Assembly: GCA_958299035.1 (NCBI GenBank)
Contig: CATQJL010000001.1
Coordinates: forward strand, 32,289,554 to 32,353,553
DNA: 64,000 bases
Direction of reading: 5' to 3'
DNA from: Cylicocyclus nassatus
Lineage: Eukaryota > Nematoda > Chromadorea > Rhabditida > Strongylidae
The first letter of the stretch is position 1; each line of letters opens with the position of its first letter. The notes under the pieces are model-generated. The model ran no database searches. It worked only from the letters and a program-made list of their open reading frames with translations, and had not been told where the DNA came from. Shown in pieces: positions 1 to 9,067 of this stretch. A program made the translations under genes and the position numbers.

Positions 1-171
1 GTAGCGCTTCCGCATTTGCGCGGAAGAATGATGCTCGAAAATCGCTGGCGCAGTATAACTAATTGATGTTTAAAGGTCGTGCAGTTGTTGAGGTGACGAA
101 AAGTCCATATCCATGCTCATCATAGAGAAAGTAAAGCTCAAAGACTGTCTGTACACATGATGTAGTAGCCG

Positions 172-253
172 GCAGCGATGTCCGAGTGGTTAAGGAGATT
201 GACTCGAAATCAATTGGGCTCTGGTCGCGCAGGTTCGGACCCTGCTCGCTGCG
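172..253 (+). pseudogene. tRNA-Ser(CGA), degenerate copy
   Basis: Spacer S1 upstream is cut by the window edge. The variable arm reads CTGGTCGC, which breaks its stem, and the T loop reads TTCGGAC, which changes the conserved A at canonical position 58. This is the most altered full-length copy and is probably poorly functional. Confidence 0.7.
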
Positions 254-257
254 AATC

Positions 258-261
258 TTTT
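258..261 (+). terminator. Pol III terminator, S2 type (T4)
   Basis: The T4 run lies 5 bases after the tRNA at 172 and is repeated at the start of every S2 spacer. It is one T shorter than the S1 run, so read-through could differ between the two spacers. Confidence 0.8.
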
Positions 262-272
262 GTCTAGAGACA
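261..272 (+). repeat. Short inverted repeat in S2
   Basis: TGTCT-AG-AGACA overlaps the last T of the terminator. The GTCTAA allele keeps the arms; the GTTTAG allele leaves only a G-U pair in RNA. Function is unknown. Confidence 0.5.
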
Positions 273-367
273 TCGTGCCCTTCTTAGCGCACATTCTTAG
301 GTAACTTTGTCGAAACACTTTATAGGCAGAAATACAAAGCTCTGGAACCACTAACGATCACCAGCTG

Positions 368-449
368 GCAGCGATGTCCGAGTGGTTAAGGAGATTGACT
401 AGAAATCAATTGGGCTCTGCCCGCGCAGGTTCGAATCCTGCTCGCTGCG
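368..449 (+). tRNA. tRNA-Ser(AGA)
   Basis: Behind S2. Type copy of the AGA gene: acceptor GCAGCGA/TCGCTGC, anticodon at 401-403, G discriminator, no intron. Adenosine 34 should be edited to inosine, reading UCU, UCC and UCA. Confidence 0.96.
428..438 (+). promoter_or_regulatory. Internal B box, type copy
   Basis: GGTTCGAATCC in the T arm of the tRNA at 368 matches the eukaryotic Pol III B box. It lies at index 61-71 of each gene. C55 alleles read GGTCCGAATCC. Confidence 0.9.
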
Positions 450-453
450 AATC

Positions 454-458
454 TTTTT
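454..458 (+). terminator. Pol III terminator, S1 type (T5)
   Basis: The T5 run lies 5 bases after the discriminator G of the tRNA at 368. The same run opens nearly every S1 spacer. Confidence 0.85.
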
Positions 459-469
459 GTGCGTAGCGG

Positions 470-487
470 TTCCGCATTTGCGCGGAA
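470..487 (+). repeat. S1 hairpin
   Basis: TTCCGC and GCGGAA flank a 6-base loop. The C allele of S1 lengthens the stem to CTTCCGC/GCGGAAG. It lies 11 bases after the T5 run. Confidence 0.6.
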
Positions 488-611
488 GAATGATGCTCGA
501 AAATCGCTGGCGCAGTATAACTAATTGATGTTTAAAGGTCGTGCAGTTGTTGAGGTGACGAAAAGTCCATATCCATGCTCATCATAGGAAAAGTAAAGCT
601 CAAGGTGTCTG

Positions 612-628
612 TACTACATGATGTAGTA
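612..628 (+). promoter_or_regulatory. S1b palindrome upstream of tRNA
   Basis: The 17-base TACTACAT-G-ATGTAGTA is a perfect dyad at -21 to -5 from the tRNA at 633. Every S1b copy has it; ordinary S1 (TACACATG or TATACATG) has a broken or shortened version. It may mark a TFIIIB-site difference or be a recombination by-product. Confidence 0.45.
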
Positions 629-632
629 GCCG

Positions 633-714
633 GCAGCGATGTCCGAGTGGTTAAGGAGATTGACTCGAAATCAATTGGGCTCTGCCCGCGCAGGTTCGAA
701 TCCTGCTCGCTGCG
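633..714 (+). tRNA. tRNA-Ser(CGA)
   Basis: Behind S1b. Type copy of the CGA gene: anticodon 666-668, reads UCG. It differs from the AGA copy at 368 only at the first anticodon base. Confidence 0.96.
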
Positions 715-898
715 AATCTTTTTGTGCGTAGCGTTTCCGCATTTGCGCGGAAGAATGATGCTCGAAAATCGCTGGCGCAGTATAACTAATTGATGTTTAA
801 AGGTCGTGCAGTTGTTGAGGTGACGAAAAGTCCATATACATGCTCATCATAGGAAAAGTAAAGCTCAAAGACTGTCTGTATACATGATGTAGTAGCCG

Positions 899-980
899 GC
901 AGCGATGTCCGAGTGGTTAAGGAGATTGACTCGAAATCAATTGGGCTCTGCCCGCGCAGGTTCGAATCCTGCTCGCTGCG
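899..980 (+). tRNA. tRNA-Ser(CGA)
   Basis: Behind S1. Reference body. Confidence 0.95.
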
Positions 981-1164
981 AATCTTTTTGTGCGTAGCGG
1001 TTCCGCATTTGCGCGGAAGAATGATGCTCGAAAATCGCTGGCGCAGTATAACTAATTGATGTTTAAAGGTCGTGCAGTTGTTGAGGTGACGAAAAGTCCA
1101 TATCCATGCTCATCATAGGAAAAGTAAAGCTCAAAGGCGGTCTGTACACATGATGTAGTAGCCG

Positions 1165-1246
1165 GCAGCGATGTCCGAGTGGTTAAGGAGATTGACTCGA
1201 AATCAATTGGGCTCCGCCCGCGCAGGTTCGAATCCTGCTCGCTGCG
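1165..1246 (+). tRNA. tRNA-Ser(CGA)
   Basis: Behind S1. Loop TCC. Confidence 0.95.
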
Positions 1247-1430
1247 AATCTTTTTGTGCGTAGCGGTTCCGCATTTGCGCGGAAGAATGATGCTCGAAAA
1301 TCGCTGGCGCAGTATAACTAATTGATGTTTAAAGGTCGTGCAGTTGTTGAGGTGACGAAAAGTCCATATCCATGCTCATCATAGGAAAAGTAAAGCTCAA
1401 AGACTGTCTGTATACATGATGTAGTAGCCG

Positions 1431-1512
1431 GCAGCGATGTCCGAGTGGTTAAGGAGATTGACTCGAAATCAAATGGGCTCTGCCCGCGCAGGTTCGAATC
1501 CTGCTCGCTGCG
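1431..1512 (+). tRNA. tRNA-Ser(CGA)
   Basis: Behind S1. A43 opens the outer anticodon-stem pair. Confidence 0.9.
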
Positions 1513-1696
1513 AATCTTTTTGTGCGTAGCGCTTCCGCATTTGCGCGGAAGAATGATGCTCGAAAATCGCTGGCGCAGTATAACTAATTGATGTTTAAAG
1601 GTCGTGCAGTTGTTGAGGTGACGAAAAGTCCATATCCATGCTCATCATAGAGAAAGTAAAGCTCAAAGACTGTCTGTACACATGATGTAGTAGCCG

Positions 1697-1779
1697 GCAG
1701 CGATGTCCGAGTGGTTAAGGAGATTTGACTCGAAATCAATTGGGCTCTGCCCGCGCAGGTTCGAATCCTGCTCGCTGCG
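1697..1779 (+). tRNA. tRNA-Ser(CGA), 83 bp
   Basis: Behind S1. One extra T in the 5' anticodon stem (ATTTGA), probably a bulge. Confidence 0.8.
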
Positions 1780-1962
1780 AATCTTTTTGTGCGTAGCGGT
1801 TCCGCATTTGCGCGGAAGAATGATGCTCGAAAATCGCTGGCGCAGTATAACTAATTGATGTTTAAAGGTCGTGCAGTTGTTGAGGTGACGAAAAGTCCAT
1901 ATCCATGCTCATCATAGGAAAAGTAAAGCTCAAGGTGTCTGTACTACATGATGTAGTAGCCG

Positions 1963-2044
1963 GCAGCGATGTCCGAGTGGTTAAGGAGATTGACTCGAAA
2001 TCAATTGGGCTCTGCCCGCGCAGGTTCGAATCCTGCTCGCTGCG
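1963..2044 (+). tRNA. tRNA-Ser(CGA)
   Basis: Behind S1b. Reference body. Confidence 0.95.
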
Positions 2045-2228
2045 AATCTTTTTGTGCGTAGCGGTTCCGCATTTGCGCGGAAGAATGATGCTCGAAAATC
2101 GCTGGCGCAGTATAACTAATTGATGTTTAAAGGTCGTGCAGTTGTTGAGGTGACGAAAAGTCCATATCCATGCTCATCATAGGAAAAGTAAAGCTCAAAG
2201 ACTGTCTGTATACATGATGTAGTAGCCG

Positions 2229-2310
2229 GCAGCGATGTCCGAGTGGTTAAGGAGATTGACTCGAAATCAAATGGGCTCTGCCCGCGCAGGTTCGAATCCT
2301 GCTCGCTGCG
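2229..2310 (+). tRNA. tRNA-Ser(CGA)
   Basis: Behind S1. A43. Confidence 0.9.
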
Positions 2311-2494
2311 AATCTTTTTGTGCGTAGCGCTTCCGCATTTGCGCGGAAGAATGATGCTCGAAAATCGCTGGCGCAGTATAACTAATTGATGTTTAAAGGT
2401 CGTGCAGTTGTTGAGGTGACGAAAAGTCCATATCCATGCTCATCATAGAGAAAGTAAAGCTCAAAGACTGTCTGTACACATGATGTAGTAGCCG

Positions 2495-2577
2495 GCAGCG
2501 ATGTCCGAGTGGTTAAGGAGATTTGACTCGAAATCAATTGGGCTCTGCCCGCGCAGGTTCGAATCCTGCTCGCTGCG
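2495..2577 (+). tRNA. tRNA-Ser(CGA), 83 bp
   Basis: Behind S1. Extra T in the anticodon stem, as at 1697. Confidence 0.8.
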
Positions 2578-2760
2578 AATCTTTTTGTGCGTAGCGGTTC
2601 CGCATTTGCGCGGAAGAATGATGCTCGAAAATCGCTGGCGCAGTATAACTAATTGATGTTTAAAGGTCGTGCAGTTGTTGAGGTGACGAAAAGTCCATAT
2701 CCATGCTCATCATAGGAAAAGTAAAGCTCAAGGTGTCTGTACTACATGATGTAGTAGCCG

Positions 2761-2842
2761 GCAGCGATGTCCGAGTGGTTAAGGAGATTGACTCGAAATC
2801 AATTGGGCTCTGCCCGCGCAGGTTCGAATCCTGCTCGCTGCG
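2761..2842 (+). tRNA. tRNA-Ser(CGA)
   Basis: Behind S1b. Reference body. Confidence 0.95.
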
Positions 2843-3026
2843 AATCTTTTTGTGCGTAGCGGTTCCGCATTTGCGCGGAAGAATGATGCTCGAAAATCGC
2901 TGGCGCAGTATAACTAATTGATGTTTAAAGGTCGTGCAGTTGTTGAGGTGACGAAAAGTCCATATCCATGCTCATCATAGGAAAAGTAAAGCTCAAAGAC
3001 TGTCTGTATACATGATGTAGTAGCCG

Positions 3027-3108
3027 GCAGCGATGTCCGAGTGGTTAAGGAGATTGACTCGAAATCAAATGGGCTCTGCCCGCGCAGGTTCGAATCCTGC
3101 TCGCTGCG
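3027..3108 (+). tRNA. tRNA-Ser(CGA)
   Basis: Behind S1. A43. Confidence 0.9.
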
Positions 3109-3222
3109 AATCTTTTGTCTAGAGACATCGTGCCCTTCTTAGCGCACATTCTTAGGTAACTTTGTCGAAACACTTTATAGGCAGAAATACAAAGCTCTGG
3201 AACCACTAACGATCACCAGCTG

Positions 3223-3304
3223 GCAGCGATGTCCGAGTGGTTAAGGAGATTGACTAGAAATCAATTGGGCTCTGCCCGCGCAGGTTCGAATCCTGCTCGC
3301 TGCG
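3223..3304 (+). tRNA. tRNA-Ser(AGA)
   Basis: Behind S2. Reference body. Confidence 0.95.
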
Positions 3305-3487
3305 AATCTTTTTGTGCGTAGCGGTTCCGCATTTGCGCGGAAGAATGATGCTCGAAAATCGCTGGCGCAGTATAACTAATTGATGTTTAAAGGTCGTGCA
3401 GTTGTTGAGGTGACGAAAAGTCCATATCCATGCTCATCATAGGAAAAGTAAAGCTCAAGGTGTCTGTACTACATGATGTAGTAGCCG

Positions 3488-3569
3488 GCAGCGATGTCCG
3501 AGTGGTTAAGGAGATTGACTCGAAATCAATTGGGCTCTGCCCGCGCAGGTTCGAATCCTGCTCGCTGCG
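3488..3569 (+). tRNA. tRNA-Ser(CGA)
   Basis: Behind S1b. Reference body. Confidence 0.95.
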
Positions 3570-3753
3570 AATCTTTTTGTGCGTAGCGTTTCCGCATTTG
3601 CGCGGAAGAATGATGCTCGAAAATCGCTGGCGCAGTATAACTAATTGATGTTTAAAGGTCGTGCAGTTGTTGAGGTGACGAAAAGTCCATATCCATGCTC
3701 ATCATAGGAAAAGTAAAGCTCAAAGACTGTCTGTATACATGATGTAGTAGCCG

Positions 3754-3835
3754 GCAGCGATGTCCGAGTGGTTAAGGAGATTGACTCGAAATCAATTGGG
3801 CTCTGCCCGCGCAGGTTCGAATCCTGCTCGCTGCG
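3754..3835 (+). tRNA. tRNA-Ser(CGA)
   Basis: Behind S1. Reference body. Confidence 0.95.
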
Positions 3836-3949
3836 AATCTTTTGTCTAGAGACATCGTGCCCTTCTTAGCGCACATTCTTAGGTAACTTTGTCGAAACAC
3901 TTTATAGGCAGAAATTCAAAGCTCTGGAACCACTAACGATCACCAGCTG

Positions 3950-4031
3950 GCAGCGATGTCCGAGTGGTTAAAGAGATTGACTAGAAATCAATTGGGCTCT
4001 GCCCGCGCAGGTCCGAATCCTGCTCGCTGCG
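3950..4031 (+). tRNA. tRNA-Ser(AGA), A23 C55
   Basis: Behind S2. A23 breaks a D-stem pair and C55 alters the B box. Confidence 0.75.
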
Positions 4032-4215
4032 AATCTTTTTGTGCGTAGCGGTTCCGCATTTGCGCGGAAGAATGATGCTCGAAAATCGCTGGCGCAGTAT
4101 AACTAATTGATGTTTAAAGGTCGTGCAGTTGTTGAGGTGACGAAAAGTCCATATCCATGCTCATCATAGGAAAAGTAAAGCTCAAAGACTGTTTGTACAC
4201 ATGATGTAGTAGCCG

Positions 4216-4297
4216 GCAGCGATGTCCGAGTGGTTAAGGAGATTGACTCGAAATCAATTGGGCTCTGCCCGCGCAGGTTCGAATCCTGCTCGCTGCG
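4216..4297 (+). tRNA. tRNA-Ser(CGA)
   Basis: Behind S1. Reference body. Confidence 0.95.
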
Positions 4298-4480
4298 AAT
4301 CTTTTTGTGCGTAGCGGTTCCGCATTTGCGCGGAAGAATGATGCTCGAAAATCGCTGGCGCAGTATAACTAATTGATGTTTAAAGGTCGTGCAGTTGTTG
4401 AGGTGACGAAAAGTCCATATCCATGCTCATCATAGGAAAAGTAAAGCTCAAGGTGTCTGTACTACATGATGTAGTAGCCG

Positions 4481-4562
4481 GCAGCGATGTCCGAGTGGTT
4501 AAGGAGATTGACTCGAAATCAATTGGGCTCTGCCCGCGCAGGTTCGAATCCTGCTCGCTGCG
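4481..4562 (+). tRNA. tRNA-Ser(CGA)
   Basis: Behind S1b. Reference body. Confidence 0.95.
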
Positions 4563-4746
4563 AATCTTTTTGTGCGTAGCGTTTCCGCATTTGCGCGGAA
4601 GAATGATGCTCGAAAATCGCTGGCGCAGTATAACTAATTGATGTTTAAAGGTCGTGCAGTTGTTGAGGTGACGAAAAGTCCATATCCATGCTCATCATAG
4701 GAAAAGTAAAGCTCAAAGACTGTCTGTATACATGATGTAGTAGCCG

Positions 4747-4828
4747 GCAGCGATGTCCGAGTGGTTAAGGAGATTGACTCGAAATCAATTGGGCTCTGCC
4801 CGCGCAGGTTCGAATCCTGCTCGCTGCG
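4747..4828 (+). tRNA. tRNA-Ser(CGA)
   Basis: Behind S1. Reference body. Confidence 0.95.
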
Positions 4829-4942
4829 AATCTTTTGTCTAGAGACATCGTGCCCTTCTTAGCGCACATTCTTAGGTAACTTTGTCGAAACACTTTATAG
4901 GCAGAAATTCAAAGCTCTGGAACCACTAACGATCACCAGCTG

Positions 4943-5024
4943 GCAGCGATGTCCGAGTGGTTAAAGAGATTGACTAGAAATCAATTGGGCTCTGCCCGCG
5001 CAGGTCCGAATCCTGCTCGCTGCG
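4943..5024 (+). tRNA. tRNA-Ser(AGA), A23 C55
   Basis: Behind S2. Same alleles as 3950. Confidence 0.75.
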
Positions 5025-5208
5025 AATCTTTTTGTGCGTAGCGGTTCCGCATTTGCGCGGAAGAATGATGCTCGAAAATCGCTGGCGCAGTATAACTAAT
5101 TGATGTTTAAAGGTCGTGCAGTTGTTGAGGTGACGAAAAGTCCATATCCATGCTCATCATAGGAAAAGTAAAGCTCAAAGACTGTTTGTACACATGATGT
5201 AGTAGCCG

Positions 5209-5290
5209 GCAGCGATGTCCGAGTGGTTAAGGAGATTGACTCGAAATCAATTGGGCTCTGCCCGCGCAGGTTCGAATCCTGCTCGCTGCG
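5209..5290 (+). tRNA. tRNA-Ser(CGA)
   Basis: Behind S1. Reference body. Confidence 0.95.
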
Positions 5291-5473
5291 AATCTTTTTG
5301 TGCGTAGCGGTTCCGCATTTGCGCGGAAGAATGATGCTCGAAAATCGCTGGCGCAGTATAACTAATTGATGTTTAAAGGTCGTGCAGTTGTTGAGGTGAC
5401 GAAAAGTCCATATCCATGCTCATCATAGGAAAAGTAAAGCTCAAGGTGTCTGTACTACATGATGTAGTAGCCG

Positions 5474-5555
5474 GCAGCGATGTCCGAGTGGTTAAGGAGA
5501 TTGACTCGAAATCAATTGGGCTCTGCCCGCGCAGGTTCGAATCCTGCTCGCTGCG
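5474..5555 (+). tRNA. tRNA-Ser(CGA)
   Basis: Behind S1b. Reference body. Confidence 0.95.
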
Positions 5556-5739
5556 AATCTTTTTGTGCGTAGCGTTTCCGCATTTGCGCGGAAGAATGAT
5601 GCTCGAAAATCGCTGGCGCAGTATAACTAATTGATGTTTAAAGGTCGTGCAGTTGTTGAGGTGACGAAAAGTCCATATCCATGCTCATCATAGGAAAAGT
5701 AAAGCTCAAAGACTGTCTGTATACATGATGTAGTAGCCG

Positions 5740-5821
5740 GCAGCGATGTCCGAGTGGTTAAGGAGATTGACTCGAAATCAATTGGGCTCTGCCCGCGCAG
5801 GTTCGAATCCTGCTCGCTGCG
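5740..5821 (+). tRNA. tRNA-Ser(CGA)
   Basis: Behind S1. Reference body. Confidence 0.95.
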
Positions 5822-5935
5822 AATCTTTTGTCTAGAGACATCGTGCCCTTCTTAGCGCACATTCTTAGGTAACTTTGTCGAAACACTTTATAGGCAGAAA
5901 TTCAAAGCTCTGGAACCACTAACGATCACCAGCTG

Positions 5936-6017
5936 GCAGCGATGTCCGAGTGGTTAAAGAGATTGACTAGAAATCAATTGGGCTCTGCCCGCGCAGGTCC
6001 GAATCCTGCTCGCTGCG
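5936..6017 (+). tRNA. tRNA-Ser(AGA), A23 C55
   Basis: Behind S2. Same alleles as 3950. Confidence 0.75.
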
Positions 6018-6201
6018 AATCTTTTTGTGCGTAGCGGTTCCGCATTTGCGCGGAAGAATGATGCTCGAAAATCGCTGGCGCAGTATAACTAATTGATGTT
6101 TAAAGGTCGTGCAGTTGTTGAGGTGACGAAAAGTCCATATCCATGCTCATCATAGGAAAAGTAAAGCTCAAAGACTGTTTGTACACATGATGTAGTAGCC
6201 G

Positions 6202-6283
6202 GCAGCGATGTCCGAGTGGTTAAGGAGATTGACTCGAAATCAATTGGGCTCTGCCCGCGCAGGTTCGAATCCTGCTCGCTGCG
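6202..6283 (+). tRNA. tRNA-Ser(CGA)
   Basis: Behind S1. Reference body. Confidence 0.95.
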
Positions 6284-6466
6284 AATCTTTTTGTGCGTAG
6301 CGGTTCCGCATTTGCGCGGAAGAATGATGCTCGAAAATCGCTGGCGCAGTATAACTAATTGATGTTTAAAGGTCGTGCAGTTGTTGAGGTGACGAAAAGT
6401 CCATATCCATGCTCATCATAGGAAAAGTAAAGCTCAAGGTGTCTGTACTACATGATGTAGTAGCCG

Positions 6467-6548
6467 GCAGCGATGTCCGAGTGGTTAAGGAGATTGACTC
6501 GAAATCAATTGGGCTCTGCCCGCGCAGGTTCGAATCCTGCTCGCTGCG
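6467..6548 (+). tRNA. tRNA-Ser(CGA)
   Basis: Behind S1b. Reference body. Confidence 0.95.
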
Positions 6549-6732
6549 AATCTTTTTGTGCGTAGCGTTTCCGCATTTGCGCGGAAGAATGATGCTCGAA
6601 AATCGCTGGCGCAGTATAACTAATTGATGTTTAAAGGTCGTGCAGTTGTTGAGGTGACGAAAAGTCCATATTTATGCTCATCATAGGAAAAGTAAAGCTC
6701 AAAGACTGTCTGTATACATGATGTAGTAGCCG

Positions 6733-6814
6733 GCAGCGATGTCCGAGTGGTTAAGGAGATTGACTCGAAATCAATTGGGCTCTGCCCGCGCAGGTTCGAA
6801 TCCTGCTCGCTGCG
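6733..6814 (+). tRNA. tRNA-Ser(CGA)
   Basis: Behind S1 (with a private CATATTTATG change). Reference body. Confidence 0.95.
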
Positions 6815-6928
6815 AATCTTTTGTCTAGAGACATCGTGCCCTTCTTAGCGCACATTCTTAGGTAACTTTGTCGAAACACTTTATAGGCAGAAATTCAAAG
6901 CTCTGGAACCACTAACGATCACCAGCTG

Positions 6929-7010
6929 GCAGCGATGTCCGAGTGGTTAAAGAGATTGACTAGAAATCAATTGGGCTCTGCCCGCGCAGGTCCGAATCCT
7001 GCTCGCTGCG
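6929..7010 (+). tRNA. tRNA-Ser(AGA), A23 C55
   Basis: Behind S2. Same alleles as 3950. Confidence 0.75.
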
Positions 7011-7194
7011 AATCTTTTTGTGCGTAGCGGTTCCGCATTTGCGCGGAAGAATGATGCTCGAAAATCGCTGGCGCAGTATAACTAATTGATGTTTAAAGGT
7101 CGTGCAGTTGTTGAGGTGACGAAAAGTCCATATCCATGCTCATCATAGGAAAAGTAAAGCTCAAAGACTGTTTGTACACATGATGTAGTAGCCG

Positions 7195-7276
7195 GCAGCG
7201 ATGTCCGAGTGGTTAAGGAGATTGACTCGAAATCAATTGGGCTCTGCCCGCGCAGGTTCGAATCCTGCTCGCTGCG
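7195..7276 (+). tRNA. tRNA-Ser(CGA)
   Basis: Behind S1. Reference body. Confidence 0.95.
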
Positions 7277-7460
7277 AATCTTTTTGTGCGTAGCGGTTCC
7301 GCATTTGCGCGGAAGAATGATGCTCGAAAATCGCTGGCGCAGTATAACTAATTGATGTTTAAAGGTCGTGCAGTTGTTGAGGTGACGAAAAGTCCATATC
7401 CATGCTCATCATAGGAAAAGTAAAGCTCAAAGACTGTCTGTATACATGATGTAGTAGCCG

Positions 7461-7542
7461 GCAGCGATGTCCGAGTGGTTAAGGAGATTGACTCGAAATC
7501 AATTGGGCTCTGCCCGCGCAGGTTCGAATCCTGCTCGCTGCG
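7461..7542 (+). tRNA. tRNA-Ser(CGA)
   Basis: Behind S1. Reference body. Confidence 0.95.
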
Positions 7543-7656
7543 AATCTTTTGTCTAGAGACATCGTGCCCTTCTTAGCGCACATTCTTAGGTAACTTTGTC
7601 GAAACACTTTATAGGCAGAAATTCAAAGCTCTGGAACCACTAACGATCACCAGCTG

Positions 7657-7738
7657 GCAGCGATGTCCGAGTGGTTAAAGAGATTGACTAGAAATCAATT
7701 GGGCTCTGCCCGCGCAGGTCCGAATCCTGCTCGCTGCG
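7657..7738 (+). tRNA. tRNA-Ser(AGA), A23 C55
   Basis: Behind S2. Same alleles as 3950. Confidence 0.75.
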
Positions 7739-7922
7739 AATCTTTTTGTGCGTAGCGGTTCCGCATTTGCGCGGAAGAATGATGCTCGAAAATCGCTGGC
7801 GCAGTATAACTAATTGATGTTTAAAGGTCGTGCAGTTGTTGAGGTGACGAAAAGTCCATATCCATGCTCATCATAGGAAAAGTAAAGCTCAAAGACTGTT
7901 TGTACACATGATGTAGTAGCCG

Positions 7923-8004
7923 GCAGCGATGTCCGAGTGGTTAAGGAGATTGACTCGAAATCAATTGGGCTCTGCCCGCGCAGGTTCGAATCCTGCTCGC
8001 TGCG
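7923..8004 (+). tRNA. tRNA-Ser(CGA)
   Basis: Behind S1. Reference body. Confidence 0.95.
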
Positions 8005-8188
8005 AATCTTTTTGTGCGTAGCGGTTCCGCATTTGCGCGGAAGAATGATGCTCGAAAATCGCTGGCGCAGTATAACTAATTGATGTTTAAAGGTCGTGCA
8101 GTTGTTGAGGTGACGAAAAGTCCATATCCATGCTCATCATAGGAAAAGTAAAGCTCAAAGACGGTCTGTACACATGATGTAGTAGCCG

Positions 8189-8270
8189 GCAGCGATGTCC
8201 GAGTGGTTAAGGAGATTGACTCGAAATCAATTGGGCTCTGCCCGCGCAGGTTCGAATCCTGCTCGCTGCG
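8189..8270 (+). tRNA. tRNA-Ser(CGA)
   Basis: Behind S1. Reference body. Confidence 0.95.
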
Positions 8271-8454
8271 AATCTTTTTGTGCGTAGCGGTTCCGCATTT
8301 GCGCGGAAGAATGATGCTCGAAAATCGCTGGCGCAGTATAACTAATTGATGTTTAAAGGTCGTGCAGTTGTTGAGGTGACGAAAAGTCCATATCCATGCT
8401 CATCATAGGAAAAGTAAAGCTCAAAGACTGTCTGTATACATGATGTAGTAGCCG

Positions 8455-8537
8455 GCAGCGATGTCCGAGTGGTTAAAGAGATTTGACTCGAAATCAATTG
8501 GGCTCTGCCCGCGCAGGTTCGAATCCTGCTCGCTGCG
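8455..8537 (+). tRNA. tRNA-Ser(CGA), 83 bp
   Basis: Behind S1. A23 plus an extra T in the anticodon stem. Confidence 0.75.
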
Positions 8538-8720
8538 AATCTTTTTGTGCGTAGCGGTTCCGCATTTGCGCGGAAGAATGATGCTCGAAAATCGCTGGCG
8601 CAGTATAACTAATTGATGTTTAAAGGTCGTGCAGTTGTTGAGGTGACGAAAAGTCCATATCCATGCTCATCATAGGAAAAGTAAAGCTCAAGGTGTCTGT
8701 ACTACATGATGTAGTAGCCG

Positions 8721-8802
8721 GCAGCGATGTCCGAGTGGTTAAGGAGATTGACTCGAAATCAATTGGGCTCTGCCCGCGCAGGTTCGAATCCTGCTCGCTG
8801 CG
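8721..8802 (+). tRNA. tRNA-Ser(CGA)
   Basis: Behind S1b. Reference body. Confidence 0.95.
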
Positions 8803-8985
8803 AATCTTTTTGTGCGTAGCGGTTCCGCATTTGCGCGGAAGAATGATGCTCGAAAATCGCTGGCGCAGTATAACTAATTGATGTTTAAAGGTCGTGCAGT
8901 TGTTGAGGTGACGAAAAGTCCATATCCATGCTCATCATAGGAAAAGTAAAGCTCAAGGTGTCTGTACTACATGATGTAGTAGCCG

Positions 8986-9067
8986 GCAGCGATGTCCGAG
9001 TGGTTAAGGAGATTGACTCAAAATCAATTGGGCTCTGCCCGCGCAGGTTCGAATCCTGCTCGCTGCG
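8986..9067 (+). tRNA. Ser-type tRNA with CAA (Leu) anticodon
   Basis: Behind S1b. The body is identical to the CGA gene, but anticodon base 2 is A, giving CAA at 9019-9021, which pairs with Leu UUG. The acceptor, long variable arm and G discriminator remain serine type. SerRS generally ignores the anticodon, so an expressed copy could put Ser at UUG. It may equally be silent or a sequencing error. Confidence 0.85.

Larger units (their letters stand above)
254..367 (+). repeat. Spacer S2 family (114 bp), type copy
   Basis: S2 starts AATC-T4-GTCTAGAGAC after a tRNA and ends ATCACCAGCTG before the next one, usually an AGA gene. It shows no clear similarity to S1 beyond the first bases after the tRNA. 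Alleles are TATAGG or TGTAGG about 47 bp before the tRNA, GTCTAA/GTCTAG/GTTTAG after the terminator, and CACCAG/CAACAG at the 3' end. The TATA-like site is further upstream than usual for TFIIIB, so its role is uncertain. Confidence 0.93.
450..632 (+). repeat. Spacer S1 family (183-184 bp), type copy S1b
   Basis: S1 begins with AATC-T5-GTGCG after a tRNA and ends GTAGTAGCCG before the next one, usually a CGA gene. It has a TTCCGC/GCGGAA hairpin near its start. Alleles: an early form (GGTTCCGC, GGAAG, AAAGGTCG, GACGAAAAG); a C form (GCTTCCGC with AAGGGTCG, common after 23.4 kb); and an AGG form (GCGGAGG, AAAGGTTG, GACCAAGAG, common after 27 kb). S1b has CAAGGTGTCTGTACTACATG where S1 has CAAAGACTGTCTGTACACATG. 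No coding or RNA gene was recognised in it. Confidence 0.93.
3488..8188 (+). repeat. 993-bp higher-order repeat, 4 copies plus a 728-bp copy
   Basis: The block is S1b-CGA, S1-CGA, S2-AGA(C55), S1-CGA, starting at tRNAs 3488, 4481, 5474 and 6467. The next copy, at 7461, lacks the S1b unit and is 728 bp. All share the A23 and C55 alleles in the AGA gene and GACTGTTTG in the last S1. Confidence 0.9.

Noticed and set aside
254..367. SINE or other tRNA-derived mobile element
   Set aside because: No poly-A or simple tail, no target-site duplication, and the tRNA parts are intact full genes with terminators rather than SINE heads.
508..516. TGGCGCAGT in S1 as an A box of a decayed tRNA
   Set aside because: It matches the start of an A-box consensus, but no B box or cloverleaf follows at a workable distance in S1.
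450..632. snoRNA or other small RNA in S1
   Set aside because: An ATGATG string resembles a C box, but I see no paired D box and no terminal stem.
575..793. 72-codon open frame on + strand, repeated at 1905, 2703, 3430, 4423, 5416, 6409, 8663, 8928, 9193, 16569, 19011 and 20928
   Set aside because: It runs from S1b through a whole CGA tRNA into the next S1 in the same direction. It exists only where S1b-CGA-S1 is intact and is lost wherever S2 follows. It is a by-product of the repeat.
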